53,987 nucleotides of DNA from an uncultured Clostridia bacterium (lineage in GTDB: Bacteria > Bacillota > Clostridia > TANB77 > CAG-508): assembly GCA_947628215.1 (NCBI GenBank), contig CANQYZ010000012.1:1-53987 (forward strand), given 5' to 3'. A model generated the notes under the pieces. It had not been told where the DNA came from. It made no database searches and saw nothing but the letters and a program-made list of their open reading frames with translations. Made by a program: the position numbers and the translations under genes. Positions 19,176 through 29,400 of this stretch are shown one piece after another (the stretch's first letter is position 1; each line of letters starts with the position of its first letter).

Positions 19176-19915
19176 ATGAGAGCTATTGTAAAACTTACTA
19201 CAACAAAAGAAGAAGTAATATTAACAGTAAGAGCAAGTGATATTAAAAAAGTTATTTATGACTTAAATCATAAAGAGCAAAGACTTAGAAAATTATATGG
19301 ACTTGGTAATTTTACAAGAACTATAGTAACAGGACAAAAATTATCTAAAATGGAAATTGAAAAAATAAGAAGAATTCTGGAAAAAATAGCAAATACTGAA
19401 ATAGAATTTATTGATAATTATTCAATTTCTCGGACAAATTCAAAGAGAAAAGATAAGAGAAAAGCTAGAAGAAGTTTCTAAAAAATCAGAAAAAGTAAAT
19501 GAAAAGCCAAAAGAAGATGGTGAAGAAGAGTTAGGACTTCACGCAATTAAAAGTACTTTTGAAAGTGATATAAAGTCTTCTGAGACTAAGTTTATATATG
19601 GAAATCTTCGTTCACGGACAAAGAGAAGAGTTTGTTGGAAGTCTAGTAGTACTTGGAGATTTAAATTATGGAGCTGAAGTAATTGCAGGAGAAAATATTG
19701 TAGTAACAGGAACAATAAGAGGATTGGCACATGCTGGTGCAAATGGAAACAAAAAAGCAATCATAGCAGGTCATAGTATAGATTGCACACAAGTTAGAAT
19801 AGCAAACATAGTAAAAGAAGTAAAAAATACAGAAGGAAAGCTTCCTTTTATGTACTTAAAAGATAATGATATTATAATTGAATTTTCTACTCAAAAGGGT
19901 GTAAATGATTTATAA
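19176..19915 (+). CDS. minC: Septum-site inhibitor MinC, two CGG +1 recoding sites
   Basis: About 245 residues when both sites are skipped. MinC blocks FtsZ assembly away from midcell. The N-terminal domain (about 1-85) ends in the segment with SISGQIQREKIREKLEE, which needs the first shift at 19431. A charged linker follows. The C-terminal MinD-binding beta-helix has the family hallmark NLRSGQREEFVGSLVVLGD, split by the second site at 19615, and continues GAEVIAGENIVVTGTIRG and AHAGANGNKKAIIAG. Three frames are therefore used in turn. No minD or minE follows; a terminator does, so partners must be encoded elsewhere. It sits 29 bases after mrdA in the shape operon, with an AGGAAAGGA ribosome site. 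Confidence 0.9.
19431..19434 (+). other. CGG-A recoding site 2 (minC)
   Basis: TCT (Ser) then CGGA. Skipping the C gives SISGQIQRE. In-frame reading ends at 19481. Confidence 0.8.
19615..19618 (+). other. CGG-A recoding site 3 (minC)
   Basis: TCA (Ser) then CGGA. Skipping the C gives the near-invariant MinC LRSGQREEFVG. The site is 184 bases after site 2. Confidence 0.85.
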
Positions 19916-19935
19916 ATTAAATAAGCTATAAAATT

Positions 19936-19977
19936 AAAGTCAAAAGCTAAAAAGGTTTTTGACTTTTTTGTTTTTTA
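19936..19977 (+). terminator. Rho-independent terminator after minC
   Basis: Stem AAAGTCAAAA / TTTTGACTTT with an 11-base loop, followed by a long T-rich tract. It closes the shape/division operon. Confidence 0.8.
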
Positions 19978-20001
19978 GAATAGAAAAAATTAGTCTAAAG
20001 T

Positions 20002-20304
20002 TTAAATATCTAAATATATCAAAATAAGTACTATAATCAGAAAAAATGAGATTTTATCACAGCTACTTAAAAGACAAATAAGGGCAATTAATATTAAATC
20101 ATCATAAGGTATGTTTAGATTTAAAATATTAAAGTTATTTTTTTCATAGTTGTTATTATCTATTAAATTTTCTTCTTTAGATTTTATATTTTCTGCATTT
20201 TGGATATTTAGTTTAGAATTAAACTTAGAGTTATTATAGTTTGAAGTATAAAAATAGTTTCTAGGATAAAATCTTGGAGAATAAAAATACAAATTAATCA
20301 CCAC
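20002..20304 (-). CDS. Small hypothetical protein with hydrophobic C-terminus
   Basis: About 100 residues. The first half is rich in Tyr, Asn and Arg (NLYFYSPRFYPRNYF), the middle is charged, and the last 35 residues form one or two hydrophobic segments (DDLILIALICLLS and FFLIIVLILIYLDI). I do not recognise a named family. The start overlaps the end of the preceding gene: TTG 20307, GTG 20304 and GTG 20301 are all in frame, and the AGGA upstream fits GTG 20304 best (7 bases). It is the third gene of a three-gene minus-strand unit, translationally coupled to the second. Confidence 0.55.
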   Translation of the reverse strand: MVINLYFYSPRFYPRNYFYTSNYNNSKFNSKLNIQNAENIKSKEENLIDNNNYEKNNFNILNLNIPYDDLILIALICLLSSCDKISFFLIIVLILIYLDI

Positions 20305-20677
20305 CAAATAGTCCTAAGTTCTTTATGATTTCAGCCATTTTTAACATTTGTGCATATTTGTCAATCTTATATTGTCTTGATTTTTTCATGTATGGTTTTA
20401 GTGCTATAAGTAGATTTGCATCATTAGATGTACTATTTTTATATTTGTCTAAAATAGATTTAAGTTTCAATATAGTATTTATATCAAGGTTTTCAAATGG
20501 ATTTGAAGAATTGCTCTCAGTATATTTTTTTTCTTTATTCTCACTATTTTGATTCTTTTTTTCATCCTCTATTTTAGTTTCATTTTTTTCTGGAGTAGGC
20601 ATGTCTAGAAGATTTTCAACATCTATATTCTTTTCTTTTAAAATACTTACGAATTCATTTAGCAATTCTTCATTCAT
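20294..20677 (-). CDS. Hypothetical acidic/Lys-rich soluble protein
   Basis: 127 residues with no signal peptide or membrane helix. The N-terminal 30 residues are helical and acidic, followed by a low-complexity Lys/Glu/Asn linker. The C-terminal domain (LDINTILKLKSILDKYK; then ANLLIALKPYMKKSRQYKIDKY and AEIIKNLGLFGGD) ends in a Gly-rich tail. The family is not recognised, but the phrase LLIALKPYMK...R..KIDKYAQMLKM looks like a conserved clostridial small-protein motif. Start ATG 20677 has an AGAGGGGAAG ribosome site inside the end of the previous gene. Confidence 0.65.
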   Translation of the reverse strand: MNEELLNEFVSILKEKNIDVENLLDMPTPEKNETKIEDEKKNQNSENKEKKYTESNSSNPFENLDINTILKLKSILDKYKNSTSNDANLLIALKPYMKKSRQYKIDKYAQMLKMAEIIKNLGLFGGD

Positions 20678-20679
20678 TT

Positions 20680-20835
20680 TTAATTCTTCCCCTCTTTTTC
20701 TTTTAAGTTATTTATAATTTCGCTTGAATCGTTATTATTTAATACTTGCTTTGCTTTTTCTAAGCCTTTTTCTATATCTTTTTTATCCATTTTAGATAAT
20801 ATTTTGAGCAAGTTTTTTAAACTAGAATTATCCAT
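20680..20835 (-). CDS. Short hypothetical protein (51 residues)
   Basis: A 51-codon frame, ATG 20835-20833 to TAA 20682-20680, with a strong GGAGG ribosome site 8 bases upstream of ATG. The product begins MDNSSLKNLLKILSKMDKKD and ends in KEKEGKN. It is short and amphipathic, likely helical (LLKILSKM...IEKGLEKAKQVL). Its stop is followed within 2 bases by the ATG of the next gene, so it heads a three-gene unit. No family recognised. The region 20836-21130 upstream holds no other gene: only AT-rich sequence and the promoter of the following surface gene. Confidence 0.6.
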   Translation of the reverse strand: MDNSSLKNLLKILSKMDKKDIEKGLEKAKQVLNNNDSSEIINNLKEKEGKN

Positions 20836-21052
20836 ATAAATAAACCTCCTACAAGAAATATATGAAGATAATTTTTAGATATGTTTATATTTAAAATATA
20901 TGTTTTGAACCTAAAAAAAGTGACAAAATTTTTTTAAAAAGGGAAATGACGCAAAAGTAACTTAAAAAACAATAAAAAATAATCAAATTGTAACAATACA
21001 AAGTTTTATATATATCCGTAATAATAAAATACAGATATTATCTATATTTTAA

Positions 21053-21080
21053 TTGACAGTATAATACTTAATTTTAAAAT
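21053..21080 (+). promoter_or_regulatory. Likely sigma-A promoter for the surface-protein gene pair
   Basis: TTGACA at 21053-21058, a 16-base spacer, TAAAAT at 21075-21080. It lies about 50 bases before the ATG at 21131. A TATAAT-like string at 21060-21065 is too close to the -35 box to be its partner. Confidence 0.6.
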
Positions 21081-21130
21081 AAAAATATATATATTATATA
21101 AAATAAAAAAATAATTTTGTGGAGGTTACT

Positions 21131-24100
21131 ATGGTACAAAAGAAGGCATTAGCAAAGAAAATGCTAGCTAGCATTTTAGTTTTTTGTATTTGCTTTGCAC
21201 ACATGAGTACTTTTGCGGCATTTTTCACGGATATTGGAGTAAATGACAATAATCAAAAAATTGAAAATGCTATTGAAATGAGTGCTTATGTTCAAACAAA
21301 TGAGTTAGAAAGAGTAGACGCTTATACAGCAAAAGCAGATGAAGAAGGACTTTTCTTAGATGTTCTAATCAAAATCAAAGAAGGATATGTAAAAAGTCCT
21401 GTTATAACGATTACGAACTTAGACAAAGAAGTATTTGAAATTGATCAAACAAGAATTGATTCAGAATACATTCAGTCAGTAAGTAATAATCAATTTATAA
21501 TTTCACGTTTGAATGAGGGAACAGATAACTTAATCAGATTTCCTATAAAATTCAAAGAAAGTGCATATTATGACGTAAATAAAACTGGTTCAAATGTTGA
21601 ATTTGTTTTATCTGGTACATATGTTGATCTAGATGCAAACCATTTTGAATTTGAAAAACATGCAACTGCATTATTAAGTTGGGATTTAGATGCAACAATT
21701 ATTGCAACTTCAAGCGTTGAAAAAAGCTTTGAATACACAAATGACAAAATGAAATATATGCTAGTACAATATGCAATTGATGTTGGATTAAAAGACGTTA
21801 CAAAAGTCTTTCCAATGCAAAATACATCAATTAATTTTAAAGTACCACAAAATGATGCCTTAATACCACAAATTGTAACAGTAGACGCAATATCTACAGC
21901 CTTTACAAATGGAAAATCTGGCGAAACAGTAATTTTTGATGATACAAATTGGGTATATGATAATGGAAATGTATCAATAAATGTATCAAATATGCTAGAA
22001 CCAGAAAATTTAATGTATCCAACTCCACAAGGAAAAGATAGATATACAATAAACGTAATTTATGCAGTAGCAGGAAAAGTAGATAATAAGCTTGCAACAA
22101 CTATTTCAGTAAATACTAATATGTATAACAGTGGTACACAAAAACAATTAGAGCTAAATGGAGATTTAGAATATGATATTACAGATGCAAAAGGAAGTTT
22201 ATTATCTTTCCAAGCAGATAGTATAGATGAAGAAATTAGTAAAGGAAATATATATGCAAATTACAATTTAAATTCAGATTACTATGAGACAACTTATTCA
22301 AAACTATTATCATTAAATATTTCAAAAGCAGACTTTGTAAAACAAATTTTAGTTACAGAAAAAAATGAATATTTTGAAAATGAACAAGGAGAAAAATATT
22401 CAGCAGTATCTGAGAAAAATGGTAATACATACTATAAGTCAACAACAATAAATAAAGAAAATCTAAGCACTATTTTAGGAGATACAGGAACACTTGATAT
22501 ACTAGATTCAAAAGGAAATGTTTTAGTTACATTAAATAAAGATACAGCTCAAGATGAAAATGGAAATGTTGAAATTACATATAATACTAGAATTTCTAAA
22601 ATAGCAATAAGAGTAAATAATCCTGCAAAAGAAGGAATTTTAAATATAGTAAATGTTAAAGCAATAGCTAGACCTACTTATGAAAAAAGACAACTTATAA
22701 CTTTCAAGAAAATTGTAAACACATATGATGCAGAGGCTCTATATACTGGAAATATAAAAGATGAGATAGAAACAAAATCAAATGAAGTAAACTTAAATGA
22801 CACTATAACATCTGCAACTATTATGACAGGAAGAAAAGTTTTAAGTACACTTACAGACAATAAAGATATAGAATTAAAAATTGCTTTAAATAACTACAAC
22901 GAAAAAACAGATCTTTATAAAAATCCAGTATTTGAAATCATTTTCCCAAAAGAAATTGAACAAGTAACTGTAAATAGCATGAGTTTATTATATGGAAATA
23001 ATGAACTTAAGATTTCAAATGTAGAAGGACATAAAAACAAAAATGGAAATGTAGTACTTAAAGTTAATTTAGCTGGACTTCAAACTAAATATAGTTTAGT
23101 AAGTTTAACAGAAGGAACAAATATATTATTAAATATAGATGTTAAAGTAAATGAATTTACTACATCTAAGAATAGCAAAATTGAAATGAATTACTATAAT
23201 GAAAATGCTACAAATTATGCTAATGCTAGTACATGGAATATGGAGAGTAGCAAACCTTCTGGAATGATACTTTCAAGTAATGGTATAGCTGAAACAGAAG
23301 TATCTTTCCAAAGTGCTATAGGAGTAGTTACAGCACAAAGATTATCAGGATATAATGAGAATAATTCAGTATATTCATATATGCAAGGAAAGAAATCAGA
23401 CAGAGTTTTAACAGAAAGCGAAGCAAAAATTGTAACAGATCAAATTATAATAATGAATAATACTCAAGATACTATGAAAAATGTATCTGTACTTGGAAGA
23501 ACATCTTTTGAGAATAATAAAACAATACTTACAAATGAAAACTTGGGAACAAATATAAATACAAAGATGTTAGAGGGATTAAGTCAAACTTTAGGTAATA
23601 CAAAAAATGTAGAGATATATTATTCAGAAAATGAAAATGCAAATAAAAATCTAGAAGATTCTACAAATGGATGGACATCTACATTTTCTAATAAAATGAA
23701 TATTAAATCTTATTTAATAGTATATAAAGAAGATTTAAATCCAGAAGAGATGACAGTATTTACTTACAAATATGTAATACCAGAAAACTTAAAATGTGAT
23801 ACAGATATTTATTCTACAATAGCTACTTATTATACAGATAGCCAAAATAAAGAGCTTGCAATAGAAGCTGATAGAGTAGGACTTGAAACAGTAAGTGCTC
23901 CAAAAATTACTGTTAATATTAGATCAAATGCAGGAGAAAGCGTAGCTGCAGGAGATATTATTGAGTATACAGTAAATGTTAGAAATATTGGAGAAGTAGA
24001 TGCAGAGGGAATAAATGTTACTTTAGATATCCCAAAAGAAAGTACTTATCTAGAATACATAAATCCAACTGGAAATGAAGAAGGACGTTATGAGAAAAGA

Positions 24101-26425
24101 GAAGATATTAAACAATTAAATATTGATGTTGGTACTTTACTTGTGGGTGAAGATAAAGATTACAAATATAATGTAGTTGTAAATGATAAAGCTAAGACTT
24201 TATCTTCTGCAACTGTTGAAGCTGATGCAGAAGGATTATCTGAAGAAAAAGCTCCTGAAAGTACAGAAAATCCTGAAGAACCAGCTGATCCAGAAGAATC
24301 TGAAAGTAAAGAAGATGTAAAAGATGAAACACCTTCTACAGAAATAAAACAGTCAGATTTAGAAGTAGACTTTACAGAAAATTATGCAGATTTAATTGTT
24401 CCAGAACAAGAGGTATTAGAGTATTATATAAAATTACATAATAATACATTAAATTCAAAAGGAATAACTAAAGTTATCCATGCAGATGGAAGAGAACAAA
24501 CTTATGACGAATACTTAGCTGAAAAAGAAAAAGAAGAAGAAGCAAATGCAGAAAATGAAAATGATCACGAAGGTGAACATGAAGATACTTATGATGATAG
24601 TGTTAAGTTCATATATGGAGAAACATTAAAAAATTTAAAATTTGAACAACATATTCCAGAAGGAGTAACTTTTGAAAAAGCAACTATTCCGGTGTTTAAT
24701 GAACAAAGACAAGACTATGATTATAAAGAAGTCGGAAATTATGACGAATCTACGAGAACATTAAGTTTTGACTTTGGTGATTTAAATGTAGATGAAAATG
24801 CAACAATGACTGTATATGTAAAAACAAATTATATAGAAGAAATAAAGAAAAGCATAGGATCTTATATAGTAACTAAAGGAGATAATGTAGAAGAAAAGAC
24901 AAGCTATAAAATAATGAATATTATAGGAAGGCCAAATTTAGAGACAACTTTCGTATCAAGTGCAAGTGGAAAGACTGTAAAAGGACAAGAACAAATTAAG
25001 TATAATCTTACAATTAAAAATTCAGGAATTGTTAAGATGTTTAACTTAAAACTTGTAGATATGCTTCCAGAGGAACTAAAAGGATTATCAGGATCATATT
25101 ATTTTGATAATGATACAAAGAAAAAGACAAATGTAGCATTCTTAGATTCAAGACAAATGACTACAACAGTAAATCTTGATGTAAATCAAACATTACATAT
25201 GGAAATTAATACTAAAGTTCAAGATGTAAAAGAAGAAAAGAAAATAGACAATAAAGTTTCACTTGAGTCTGATAATTTAAAAGAACCTTCTGAAACAGAT
25301 AAAGTTTCTACAACAATACAAAAATCAGAAGAAAATGACGATGATAGTAGTGACAGAAATAATAGTAATAAAGATCAAGTTACTATTGTAGAAAACAATG
25401 AAGAAACAAGTAACAATAATAACAATCAAAATAAGGGACAAGGTACATATAAAATTACAGGTAGAGCTTGGTTAGATAGTAATAGAAATGGAAAACAAGA
25501 TAAAGGTGAATTAGGAATCGGAGATATATCAGTTAAACTTTATAATGCAAATTCTAATACTATAGTTCAAACAGCATCTACTGATAATTCAGGAAATTAT
25601 GTATTTAGTAAAGTTACTAGAGATAAATATTATATTATCTTTGGATATAACAACCAAAAATATGCATTAACTGATTATAAGAAGGAAAACGTAGATGAGT
25701 CATTAAACTCAGATGTACTTCTTACAAACTCATTAGCTATAACAGATATAATAAATGTTACTGGTGGAAATGTAGCAAATATTGATATAGGCTTAATGGA
25801 TGCACAAGTATTTGATTTAAGCTTAGAAAAAGCTGTTAAAAAAGTAACAGTGCAGACTGGTGACAAAGTTGTAGCTTATGATTATGACAATACAAACTTT
25901 GCAAAATTAGATATTAAAGCAAAAGAATTAAAAGATGCAAAAGTATATATGGAATATTCAATAATTGTTTCAAACAGAGGAGAAATTCCAGGAACTGTTG
26001 GAAAAGTTGTAGATTATATTCCAAAAGATACAATTTTCAGTCCTGATTTAAACCAAGGATGGTATCAAGCAGAAGATGGAAGTATAGTAACAGATGGATT
26101 TAAAGATATAGTATTAAATTCAGGTGAAGCTAAATCTATAAAACTTGTACTTGTTAAACAAATGACAACTGAAAATACAGGTATAGTAAGTAATACAGCA
26201 GAAATATTAGAACATTATAATGATTCAGCTATAGAAGATATAGACTCAACACCAGGAAACAGAAAAGATGGAGAAGATGATTATGCTACAGCAGATGTTG
26301 TAATCTCTGTAAACACTGGAGGTAGCGTAATAAATGTAGCACTTGCTACTCTGATAGCACTAATTGCTCTGGTTACAGTATATTTAATTAAGAAAAATGT
26401 ATTAGATAAAATGAGGAGGTGGTAA
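21131..26425 (+). CDS. Giant secreted/surface protein with DUF11-type and SdrD B-like domains
   Basis: 1764 residues. N-terminal signal peptide (KKMLASILVFCICFAHMSTFAA, positions about 8-30 in basic-hydrophobic-small order), then a long beta-rich region of repeated Ig-like or DUF11-type units. An acidic Glu/Pro linker follows (near 24240-24340), then more DUF11-type units. An SdrD B-like domain (ITGRAWLDSNRNGKQDKGE with the calcium-loop-like DSNRNGKQD) comes next, then a last DUF11-type unit, VVISVNTGGS, a membrane helix (ALATLIALIALVTVYLI) and a basic tail. It is probably held in the membrane by that C-terminal helix; there is no LPXTG. Start: the frame opens at GTG 21119, but GGAGG at 21121-21125 selects ATG 21131. 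Its stop is one base before the next surface gene, so the two are co-transcribed and translationally coupled. Confidence 0.82.
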   Translation: MVQKKALAKKMLASILVFCICFAHMSTFAAFFTDIGVNDNNQKIENAIEMSAYVQTNELERVDAYTAKADEEGLFLDVLIKIKEGYVKSPVITITNLDKEVFEIDQTRIDSEYIQSVSNNQFIISRLNEGTDNLIRFPIKFKESAYYDVNKTGSNVEFVLSGTYVDLDANHFEFEKHATALLSWDLDATIIATSSVEKSFEYTNDKMKYMLVQYAIDVGLKDVTKVFPMQNTSINFKVPQNDALIPQIVTVDAISTAFTNGKSGETVIFDDTNWVYDNGNVSINVSNMLEPENLMYPTPQGKDRYTINVIYAVAGKVDNKLATTISVNTNMYNSGTQKQLELNGDLEYDITDAKGSLLSFQADSIDEEISKGNIYANYNLNSDYYETTYSKLLSLNISKADFVKQILVTEKNEYFENEQGEKYSAVSEKNGNTYYKSTTINKENLSTILGDTGTLDILDSKGNVLVTLNKDTAQDENGNVEITYNTRISKIAIRVNNPAKEGILNIVNVKAIARPTYEKRQLITFKKIVNTYDAEALYTGNIKDEIETKSNEVNLNDTITSATIMTGRKVLSTLTDNKDIELKIALNNYNEKTDLYKNPVFEIIFPKEIEQVTVNSMSLLYGNNELKISNVEGHKNKNGNVVLKVNLAGLQTKYSLVSLTEGTNILLNIDVKVNEFTTSKNSKIEMNYYNENATNYANASTWNMESSKPSGMILSSNGIAETEVSFQSAIGVVTAQRLSGYNENNSVYSYMQGKKSDRVLTESEAKIVTDQIIIMNNTQDTMKNVSVLGRTSFENNKTILTNENLGTNINTKMLEGLSQTLGNTKNVEIYYSENENANKNLEDSTNGWTSTFSNKMNIKSYLIVYKEDLNPEEMTVFTYKYVIPENLKCDTDIYSTIATYYTDSQNKELAIEADRVGLETVSAPKITVNIRSNAGESVAAGDIIEYTVNVRNIGEVDAEGINVTLDIPKESTYLEYINPTGNEEGRYEKREDIKQLNIDVGTLLVGEDKDYKYNVVVNDKAKTLSSATVEADAEGLSEEKAPESTENPEEPADPEESESKEDVKDETPSTEIKQSDLEVDFTENYADLIVPEQEVLEYYIKLHNNTLNSKGITKVIHADGREQTYDEYLAEKEKEEEANAENENDHEGEHEDTYDDSVKFIYGETLKNLKFEQHIPEGVTFEKATIPVFNEQRQDYDYKEVGNYDESTRTLSFDFGDLNVDENATMTVYVKTNYIEEIKKSIGSYIVTKGDNVEEKTSYKIMNIIGRPNLETTFVSSASGKTVKGQEQIKYNLTIKNSGIVKMFNLKLVDMLPEELKGLSGSYYFDNDTKKKTNVAFLDSRQMTTTVNLDVNQTLHMEINTKVQDVKEEKKIDNKVSLESDNLKEPSETDKVSTTIQKSEENDDDSSDRNNSNKDQVTIVENNEETSNNNNNQNKGQGTYKITGRAWLDSNRNGKQDKGELGIGDISVKLYNANSNTIVQTASTDNSGNYVFSKVTRDKYYIIFGYNNQKYALTDYKKENVDESLNSDVLLTNSLAITDIINVTGGNVANIDIGLMDAQVFDLSLEKAVKKVTVQTGDKVVAYDYDNTNFAKLDIKAKELKDAKVYMEYSIIVSNRGEIPGTVGKVVDYIPKDTIFSPDLNQGWYQAEDGSIVTDGFKDIVLNSGEAKSIKLVLVKQMTTENTGIVSNTAEILEHYNDSAIEDIDSTPGNRKDGEDDYATADVVISVNTGGSVINVALATLIALIALVTVYLIKKNVLDKMRRW

Positions 26426-26426
26426 T

Positions 26427-29400
26427 ATGAAAGATATAATAAAAAGTATTTTAAGAATATTATTTATAACATTAGCGTTATCTTTAGTCATATTACTATT
26501 TCCAAAAGAAAATAAGGTAGATGCTAAAATAACAGTATCTAAAGGTTCTAAAGTATTAACTACAGATCCTTCAAATAAAGAAAAATACGCTACAAGTCAA
26601 CCAATTACATCAATAGTTTCAGGAAATGCAAGCGTTGATGCTTCACAACAAATTGTTGGGTCTAATGTATTTTTAAGCTGTGGAGAGTTTATAAATAATA
26701 AACCACCATATTATTCACTATTTTGTTGTGGACATGGTGAAAGATTAACATCTGTTAATTTAAGAGAAGATTATAGTAGTAAAAAACATGTTGGATATGT
26801 ACTTGTAAATGGAAAAAAAGTAGATACAACAGACAGTGGAAGAAAGATAGCATTATTATATGGACCATATTTAAGTGGAGAAAAAGTATATTATAAAAAT
26901 ACTGACGCTACTGTAGATGTTACAGTTTATTACGATGATGATTATACTTCATCTAGAAATACAGGACTTAAAAAAGCAAAAGAAAAAGCAGCAGGTACAA
27001 TTTTTGAGTCAGGAAAGATCGAATCTGTAACTTATGGATATTACACAAACTCTGGAAGAGAAAAAGCTACACCAGCAGAAGCATATATTTTAACAGAAAT
27101 GCGTAATAATACAGTAAGAAATAATTATGTTCAACTTGCTTGGTGGAACATTATATCATCTGGAGGATCTACTGGAAGTGCCGGAGGTGGCGGAAATGGA
27201 GTTATTGGTGGATCTTCATATACAGTAGATATAACATCAGATGATGAAGATAATGCTTATGGAACTCCAGATGCTGACAACTTAGAAAAAACAGGTGGAC
27301 TATTTACAGAAGCTAATGATTTTCAAAATTATATTTTGGCTGTAGCAGATAGCGCAGGCGGACATCATACTCCACAAGGTATGAAGAGCCAATATAATAG
27401 TTATGGTATGTTTGACATAGATTATAAAAACTGCGTATCAGAAATAGATACTTCAGATGTTGACGTATTGTTTGATTATAAAACTAATACATATAGAGTA
27501 GGTCCATTTAGTGTAGATTATATAAGAGCTGCAGTAAAGACTACAGGTAGAGAAGCTGTAAACTTTGCAGGAATTGCTGAAGCTAAATTAAAAGTACAAG
27601 ATGAAAAAGGAACAGTATCATTACTAAGATTAAGACCAGAATATTATGATGGAGCAAAAGGATTTAGAATCGTATATGATCATCAAAGAACACTTCAATA
27701 TTATGATGTAAATGATTATAAAGATTATATAGAAGGAGATAACTTCTGGTACCCATACCCTTATCCAGGAGAGAAATTCTATATAGAACTTGACTATAAA
27801 GAAGATATTACATCTATTAAAGAATTAAAATTTGACTTCCACTGGTCAAATGGTGGTGCAGAATATGAAAATTTACGTGAAGGAAATGCATATATAGTTA
27901 AGTGGAAAATAGAGTCAGAATGGAAAGAAGATTTAGGACATAAAGATAACGGACACTATCATGGCATACATTATGTTTCTCATTGCCACACACATTTACA
28001 TGTTTATTATAAATTTAAATATTGGGTATACTTAGAGATAGAAAGCTTTGACCCAATTGAAACTCAAAAATTTATAAATTGTATTTACTCTAAAATAGGT
28101 ATTTATAAGGCAATAGATGCAGAGCTCGATATTGATTTAGATATAGATGAACTGATAGATGCAGGAAAAATTGAAATTTATCCAGGAGGCGATACGCGGC
28201 GATGGCAGCCGGCGGCAGCCTAGGATCCGGTGGCTATAAAAAAGTGGAAAGCTTAGAAGTTACTTCTGATGATTCTAGAGTCGGAGGAGAATTTGCACTT
28301 TCAGTATCAACAGGTGGATGGGATTTAACAACACAATTATCTGGATTTGTATGGAAAGAAGGAGTTAAATACGAAAAAGGTAAAGATGTTGGATTCGGTA
28401 ACAATGTATGGAACAAAAATAGTGAAGATAAGAGAATGAAAAATATCGAAGTTAGAATCCTAAAAGTTGTATATAACAAGAATGGAAATAAATATACAGA
28501 AGTTAAAAGAGAAATTGCAAAAGCATATAAAACAAAGACGGTAGAGTCGGAAGGTACCGTATTACTTAAGGATGCATATACGTGGAAAAAAGATAAAGGA
28601 ACAAGATTATATACAAACAATAATGGCGAATATAAAGTTTATCTGAGAGTTCCAAGTATAGAAAATAAAAAGGAAAATCAAGTAGTATCTTATGATGTAG
28701 AGTTTATATATAATGGACAAACTTATGAGGCAGTAGAATTCCTAGCATCTGCTTCTGGAAATAATGCTAAAGCTAAGTTAAAAGAATTCCAGTCAGTATC
28801 AGAAAAAGCAAAATCATCTGGCGGAACTCTAGATTATTCAAAATATAAAAATGATTCATATATAGTAGAAAATGCAAAAGCAGATACAACAAATAAACCA
28901 GTTGCAAGTGGCAGAAAAGAAATACCACTTGGAAGATTAAACTTTGATAATAATTTCTATGAAATTTATGGTGATGAATCATCTAAATTTAATGATGATA
29001 AGAGTTCAACAGGATTTGCAAGTGATAAAAATGGAAAAGATCCAATTGACTTACATTATTCTGGAAAGATGTATTCAGAATATGCAGCAGAAGAGGGAAT
29101 AGATGCTGGCCCTGCTGGAGGAGATAATGATAGAATAGTTGCTTTAATTGATACAGAAGACAATGACTATGCAAAAGAAGAGTATCAAATGGCATCTAGA
29201 ACATCAACAGGAAGTCACTTACTTCCATATACAGACAGAATTTACATTAGACATTATTCAGGAAAAACTCCAGATGAAAAATTAAAGAAATATGCACAAT
29301 TAAAAGAAGAAAAAGGAAAGATACTAGATAAAGTAGAATCATGGTATTTCCCAATATATGAATACTTTAATCAGATAAATCTAGGACTTCTTGAAAGAGA

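Noticed and set aside
19411..19677. Separate plus-strand frame inside minC
   Set aside because: It is the middle frame of MinC after the first shift; its Met is not a real start, and its tail is out of frame after 19615.
17052..19915. Treating mrdA, minC and the carboxypeptidase gene as pseudogenes
   Set aside because: Each break is the same one-base C insertion before GGN, all motifs on both sides are intact, and no in-frame stop or other decay is seen. Random decay would give varied lesions.
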